A stretch of DNA of 64,000 nucleotides from assembly GCF_011386835.1 (NCBI RefSeq), contig NC_088797.1, positions 93,878,264 to 93,942,263 of the forward strand, read 5' to 3'. The notes beneath the pieces are model-generated. The model saw nothing but the letters and a program-made list of their open reading frames with translations, was not told where the DNA came from and searched no databases. The position numbers and the translations under genes were made by a program. The stretch is from Chrysemys picta bellii. Lineage: Eukaryota; Chordata; Testudines; Emydidae. Below are positions 63,901 to 64,000 of the stretch, piece after piece. Position 1 is the first letter of the stretch; each line of letters starts with the position of its first letter.

Positions 63901-64000
63901 AAGTGATTGTTGTTCTGTGTATTGTAATTAAGCTGGAATACCATAACCCAAAATGATTTATTTAAGAAATTATTCCATGTTTTGTTGCCACATTGGCTTT
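60919..64000 (+). other. PAPSS2: PAPSS2 intron 7, incomplete
   Basis: AT-rich. Bases 63099-63240 (GGGCTGGTTGAAAACTTTCTG and A/T-rich GAAAA motifs) resemble a common reptile MITE. A short (TTTTG)n tract lies near 62170. No exon of the sulfurylase domain was found up to the end of the window. Confidence 0.6.

Overview
The window is vertebrate nuclear DNA: AT-rich introns, interspersed repeats and one intron-split gene. The repeats point to a reptile, most likely a turtle. They include CR1 LINEs ending in TTCTTATG-type or ATTCTATG-type octamers, MIR fragments, Penelope-like elements (PLEs), palindromic hAT-like and other MITEs, and a solo LTR of a kind I associate with turtles. The species call is an inference.

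The only host gene I can support is PAPSS2, bifunctional 3'-phosphoadenosine 5'-phosphosulfate synthase 2, on the + strand. It starts in a CpG-rich block (about 9250-10200) with a 9-codon first coding exon at 9786-9812. Six more exons lie at 50123-50237, 51870-52105, 53512-53650, 58799-58917, 59042-59155 and 60357-60468. Intron 1 is 40.3 kb. All junctions keep frame (phases 0,1,0,1,0,0,1). The seven exons give 287 codons plus one base: the whole APS kinase domain and the start of the ATP sulfurylase domain. The remaining sulfurylase exons lie beyond position 64000. Positions 1-9250 are intergenic, with a MIR, a CR1 piece, a 5'-truncated LINE with a restriction-like endonuclease end, and a hAT-like MITE.

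Intron 1 (9813-50122) holds most of the repeats: a second copy of the upstream hAT-like MITE, a MIR, several CR1 copies, an isolated GC-rich block at 14385-15020, a 1.16 kb solo LTR at 16977-18138 with 5-bp target duplications, a CR1-into-CR1 nest at 22040-28300, a 1.4 kb decayed PLE at 40185-41600, and many MITEs. Intron 4 (53651-58798) carries a stacked insertion: an outer MITE, an inner MITE, and inside that a head-to-head PLE with 11-bp target duplications. Intron 7 has another head-to-head PLE.

The most interesting signal is in the PLE copies. Their ends repeatedly carry a motif built like a hammerhead ribozyme: GCAT, CTGATGA or CCGAAGA, a GTGGG/CCCAC hairpin, GAAA, then a 4-nt spacer and ATGC. 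Five of the six short PLE insertions contain two inverted arms, and all six are flanked by 8-13 bp duplications. Inverted arms inside a transcribed gene should also form long double-stranded RNA.
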